Program-made: the position numbers and the translations under genes
Source of the DNA: Ruminococcus sp.
Lineage (GTDB): Bacteria > Bacillota > Clostridia > Oscillospirales > Ruminococcaceae
Reading direction: 5' to 3'
DNA: 8,408 bases
Assembly: GCA_003488415.1 (NCBI GenBank)
Contig: DNLQ01000067.1
Location: 1-8,408 of the forward strand
The notes under the pieces: generated by a model
What the model saw: only the letters and a program-made list of their open reading frames with translations
The model's database searches: none
What the model was told of the DNA's origin: nothing
In this document: positions 5,446 through 8,408 of the stretch, one piece after another
Numbering within the stretch: position 1 is the first letter of the stretch
How the letters are laid out: each line of letters begins with the position of its first letter

Positions 5446-7476
5446 ATGAAAAAATGGAATGTCAGTTTCCCGGACAGGAATACCGTATCCAGGCTGATGC
5501 TCGGCTGCGGAGTGACTTCCCTTACCGCCGCTGCACTGGCTGCAAAGGGCTATTCCTCCCCGGATTCGGTAATGGAGAAATTACAGACCGACTCTCTTTC
5601 TGATCCATTCCTTATTAAGGATATGGATATCGCTGCGGAGGTAGTGAACTCCGCCGTCGATGAGGGCGGTAGGATATGTATATACGGAGACTATGACTGC
5701 GACGGAGTTACCGCTACAGCGATACTCTACACATATCTCTCGGAGATAGGCGCTGATGTGATGTACTACATCCCGGAACGTGCCGAAGGATATGGACTCA
5801 ATATCGCTGCTATTGACCGCCTCGCTGATATGGGCATAAACCTCATTGTCACTGTGGATAACGGAATATCTGCTGTCGCAGAGGCTGAGCATATTTATGA
5901 AAGAGGAATGAAGCTGGTAGTGACCGATCACCATCAGCAGTGCGAGACTCTCCCCAGAGCTGAAGCTGTTGTCGATCCTCACCGCCACGATGACTTCTCC
6001 CCTTTCAAATTCGGCTGCGGAGCTTTGATCGCTCTTAAACTGGCGGCTGCTATGGACGGCGGTGACTATACTATGGCGCTGGAACAGTTCGGTGACCTCG
6101 CCGCTATCGCTACCGTTGCTGATATCGTGAGTCTGACCGGTGAGAACAGATTCATCGTCTCCTACGGTCTGAACCTTATAAACAACACCGACCGCCCTTC
6201 ACTCATAGCCCTGAAGGAGGTCAGCGGATGTAAGGATAAAGTACTGACATCCCAGGAGATCGGCTTCGGACTTGCTCCCAGGATAAATGCTGCCGGACGC
6301 TTCGGTTCTCCCACAGATGCCGTTAAACTGCTTCTGTGCGAGGATCAGGATGAAGCTGATAAACTCGCAAAAAAACTGGATGCCCTCAACGCTTCACGCA
6401 AATCCGCTGAGAATGATATCGTGAACGAGATATGCGCTATGGCGGACAGGGATCCGTCACTGCTCCGCAGCAGAGTGATATTCATATGTGGGAAAGGCTG
6501 GCATCACGGCGTTATCGGCATTGCCGCTTCAAGGATAATGGAGCTCTTCGGGAAGCCTTGCTTTATCGCATCTGAAGAAAATGGTGAGATACGCGGCTCG
6601 GCTCGCTCCTTCGGTGACTTCTCCGTATTTGATGCTCTTACTGCCGCTTCGGAGACTCTTTCCAGATTCGGCGGTCATCCGGGTGCAGGCGGTTTCACTA
6701 TAAAGCCCGGAATGGAATGCGAGTTCCGGAAGCTGCTTGAAGACTACGCTCTCCGGGAGCATCCTACGATGCCTGCCGCAGAGATAACTGCCGACGCTCC
6801 CCTTACAGCTCCGGAGCTGACCGTGGACAATATCAAAGGGCTCTCCGTGCTTGAACCCTTCGGCATGGGCAACGAAAAACCCCTTTTCTATATCGACAAT
6901 GCTCAGCTTCTGGATATTGTCCCACTTTCAAACGGAGCACACTCCAAACTTGTGTTCAAACTGGGATACACTCAATCGGAAGCCCTTTTCTTCAGGAAGT
7001 CTCCCGGTGAGCTTCCAGTAAAAAAAGGCGATATGTTCGACATGATCGTTTCCCTTTCCACAAACGAGTACCGTGGTAACGTGAATCCCTCGGTAATCAT
7101 CAGCGATCTCAGGCTCCACGGCTTTGAGCAGAGCAGATACTTCGCTGCACGGACGTCCTTTGAAGCGTTCACAAGAGGCGAGAAGCTGCCGGGTAACTAC
7201 TATCCTGCCATGACTCCCCAGCGGGACGATGTGGTGAAGATATACAAAGCCATCCCAAACGAAGGTATCAGCACCGACGCTCTGTACCTCAGACTCTCCG
7301 ACAACAGACTCAATTACTGCCGGTTCTGTGTCGCTGCTGAGGCTCTCCGTGAGCTCGGTCTGGTCAGTCTTACTTCATCAGATAAACGTATACGTAAACT
7401 TCCCGTAACGGGAAAAGCTGACCTTGGCACGGCTCCGGTACTTGCCAGACTGAGAGCCATGACGGAAAAACTATAG
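5446..7476 (+). CDS. recJ: Single-stranded-DNA-specific exonuclease RecJ
   Basis: A 676-residue RecJ, the 5'-3' single-strand DNA exonuclease of recombination and repair, a DHH-superfamily metal-dependent enzyme. The DHH domain shows GDYDCDGVTATAILY (81-95), TVDNGIS (136-142), the signature VTDHHQQ (159-165) and VVDPH (175-179). The DHHA1 domain shows GWHHGVIGIAASR (351-363), IRGSARS and the FGGHPGAGG motif (408-416). An OB-fold region follows (roughly 450-560), then a C-terminal extension with a winged-helix-like segment (about 590-645: RDDVVKIYKAIP, then a VAAEALRELGLVSL stretch). That tail is expected in Firmicute RecJ; the protein is longer than E. coli RecJ (577) and shorter than B. subtilis RecJ (about 786). 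All metal-ligand motifs look intact. The start at 5446 has AGGAG 6 bases upstream; an overlapping frame starting at 5400 is a shadow. It is transcribed from its own promoter with rel 27 bases downstream. Confidence 0.96.
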   Translation: MKKWNVSFPDRNTVSRLMLGCGVTSLTAAALAAKGYSSPDSVMEKLQTDSLSDPFLIKDMDIAAEVVNSAVDEGGRICIYGDYDCDGVTATAILYTYLSEIGADVMYYIPERAEGYGLNIAAIDRLADMGINLIVTVDNGISAVAEAEHIYERGMKLVVTDHHQQCETLPRAEAVVDPHRHDDFSPFKFGCGALIALKLAAAMDGGDYTMALEQFGDLAAIATVADIVSLTGENRFIVSYGLNLINNTDRPSLIALKEVSGCKDKVLTSQEIGFGLAPRINAAGRFGSPTDAVKLLLCEDQDEADKLAKKLDALNASRKSAENDIVNEICAMADRDPSLLRSRVIFICGKGWHHGVIGIAASRIMELFGKPCFIASEENGEIRGSARSFGDFSVFDALTAASETLSRFGGHPGAGGFTIKPGMECEFRKLLEDYALREHPTMPAAEITADAPLTAPELTVDNIKGLSVLEPFGMGNEKPLFYIDNAQLLDIVPLSNGAHSKLVFKLGYTQSEALFFRKSPGELPVKKGDMFDMIVSLSTNEYRGNVNPSVIISDLRLHGFEQSRYFAARTSFEAFTRGEKLPGNYYPAMTPQRDDVVKIYKAIPNEGISTDALYLRLSDNRLNYCRFCVAAEALRELGLVSLTSSDKRIRKLPVTGKADLGTAPVLARLRAMTEKL

Positions 7477-7490
7477 CGCTATCAATACAG

Positions 7491-7497
7491 AAGGAGG
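7491..7497 (+). promoter_or_regulatory. Ribosome binding site that fixes the rel start
   Basis: AAGGAGG ends 6 bases before the ATG at 7504, an ideal spacing. The later in-frame ATG codons at 7516 and 7531 have no comparable site, so the long N-terminus of Rel is probably real. Confidence 0.8.
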
Positions 7498-7503
7498 ATC
7501 TAT

Positions 7504-8408
7504 ATGAAAGACGATATGTCAAAGGACAATATGTCCGTATCGAACATTCACCACCCTGAACTTCAGGTGCCCATCCCGGACACCTCTGACGATGAAAGGA
7601 CAATTGCAGCCCTGAAAAGCATACCGGATTTTGACGACAACTTCACCATTCAGATGCTTGTGTCAAAGATCCTCACTGATGACAAACAGTACGACATGAG
7701 CAAGATCATGTCCGCTTATGAGTTCGCTTCCAAAGCTCACGCAGGTCAGAAGCGTTCTTCCGGTCAGGATTACATCATCCACCCCCTTGCAGTTGCATAT
7801 ACTCTCCTGGAGCTTGGTATGGATACTGATACTATCTGTGCTGCCCTGCTTCATGATGTTGTGGAGGATACAGACGCCACTCTCGCAGACCTTAAAAAGC
7901 GCTTCGGTCAGGACGTTGCTCTGCTGGTGGACGGAGTCACAAAGCTGAGCAAGATCCCTACCTACTCCAAGGAGGAACAGTTTGCAGAGAACGTCCGCAA
8001 AATACTCCTTGCCATGTCCCAGGACATCAGAGTCATGATAATCAAGCTCTCTGACAGGCTCCACAATATGCGTACACTGAAGTACCGTCCGCTGGAAAAA
8101 CAGCGCACTACCGCACTGGAAACTATGAATATCTACGCTCCTATCGCCCACAGACTCGGCATCCGTGCCATAAAGGAGGAGCTTGAGGATCTGTCTTTCC
8201 ACTTTCTCGATCCCTTCGCCTATGCGGAAATTGAGAAGATACTTGAAAGCAAGAAGGAGGAGCGTGAGGAATTTATCCACGTTATCAAGGAGCGTATCGC
8301 AAAACGCTTCAACAGTGAGATGTTCTCACAGCCGCCTCAGGTTGACGGCAGAGTAAAAAGCATTTACAGCATATACAAGAAGGTGTTCGTGAACCATAAG
8401 GACATCGA
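7504..8408 (+). CDS. rel: Bifunctional (p)ppGpp synthetase/hydrolase Rel (RelA/SpoT family), partial (C-terminus beyond right edge)
   Basis: The first 301 codons of a RelA/SpoT-family stringent-response enzyme, which makes and breaks down (p)ppGpp in the cytoplasm. The HD hydrolase domain is complete: GQKRSSGQDYIIHPLAVA (81-98), ALLHDVVEDT (114-123), GVTKLSKIP, then NVRKILLAMSQDIRVMIIKL and SDRLHNMRTLKYRP from 183. His93, His117, Asp118 and Asp184 match the metal ligands His53, His77, Asp78 and Asp144 of streptococcal Rel with identical spacings (24 and 67 residues), and the HD..ED pattern is intact. That argues for a Rel/SpoT-type enzyme able to hydrolyse, not a hydrolase-dead RelA. The synthetase domain has just begun at the cut (GRVKSIYSIYKKV, 282-294). 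About 40 extra acidic residues precede the usual N-terminus. It follows recJ by 27 bases on the same strand and is probably co-transcribed. The synthetase and regulatory domains cannot be seen. Confidence 0.95.
   Translation, partial: MKDDMSKDNMSVSNIHHPELQVPIPDTSDDERTIAALKSIPDFDDNFTIQMLVSKILTDDKQYDMSKIMSAYEFASKAHAGQKRSSGQDYIIHPLAVAYTLLELGMDTDTICAALLHDVVEDTDATLADLKKRFGQDVALLVDGVTKLSKIPTYSKEEQFAENVRKILLAMSQDIRVMIIKLSDRLHNMRTLKYRPLEKQRTTALETMNIYAPIAHRLGIRAIKEELEDLSFHFLDPFAYAEIEKILESKKEEREEFIHVIKERIAKRFNSEMFSQPPQVDGRVKSIYSIYKKVFVNHKDI

Noticed and set aside
5581..5988. A 135-codon open frame on the minus strand opposite recJ
   Set aside because: It is antisense to the DHH domain of RecJ, including the catalytic motifs, and has no recognisable features of its own.
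7663..8280. A 205-codon open frame on the minus strand opposite rel
   Set aside because: It lies fully antisense to the conserved Rel hydrolase domain, shows no recognisable domain and is explained by the codon bias of the real gene.

Overview
The window looks like chromosomal DNA of a plant-fibre-degrading Firmicute, most like the Ruminococcus/Oscillospiraceae group. This rests on protein flavour (Rel and RecJ of Firmicute type, an SPFH/NfeD pair, a CUT1 sugar ABC importer with a pectin-type glycoside hydrolase), strong AGGAGG-like ribosome binding sites, sigma-A-type promoters in AT-rich gaps, and moderately GC-rich genes. The genus is an inference; no rRNA or other marker is present.

Left part, minus strand (1-927). 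An SPFH/band-7 membrane protein gene runs off the left edge. It is preceded by a short nfeD-like gene, and a good sigma-A promoter sits just upstream of nfeD. The pair probably acts in membrane organisation or quality control.

Middle, minus strand (932-5196). This is a compact four-gene operon: lipoprotein solute-binding protein, two membrane permeases of the CUT1 family, and a cytoplasmic GH105/GH88-type unsaturated glycuronyl hydrolase. All three junctions are 4-base ATGA stop/start overlaps, so the genes are probably translationally coupled. The likely job is uptake of an unsaturated oligosaccharide made outside the cell by a polysaccharide lyase (rhamnogalacturonan or another pectin-type glycan), followed by removal of the unsaturated uronic acid inside. 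No ATPase gene is present, so the importer presumably borrows a shared MsmX-like ATPase encoded elsewhere.

Divergent intergenic region (5123-5445). Two back-to-back promoters were identified, one for the sugar operon (minus) and one for recJ (plus). An imperfect palindrome lies just upstream of the sugar promoter. The roughly 110-base recJ leader holds two strong tandem hairpins that do not look like terminators.

Right part, plus strand (5301-8408). recJ (single-strand DNA exonuclease) is followed after 27 bases by a rel/spoT-type (p)ppGpp synthetase/hydrolase gene that runs off the right edge. The apt gene that separates these two in Bacillus subtilis is absent here. The Rel hydrolase active site is intact and the protein has an N-terminal extension.

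I see no CRISPR array, tRNA, rRNA, insertion sequence or phage gene. The most unusual elements are the structured recJ leader and the tightly overlapped sugar operon; neither is proof of a new system.
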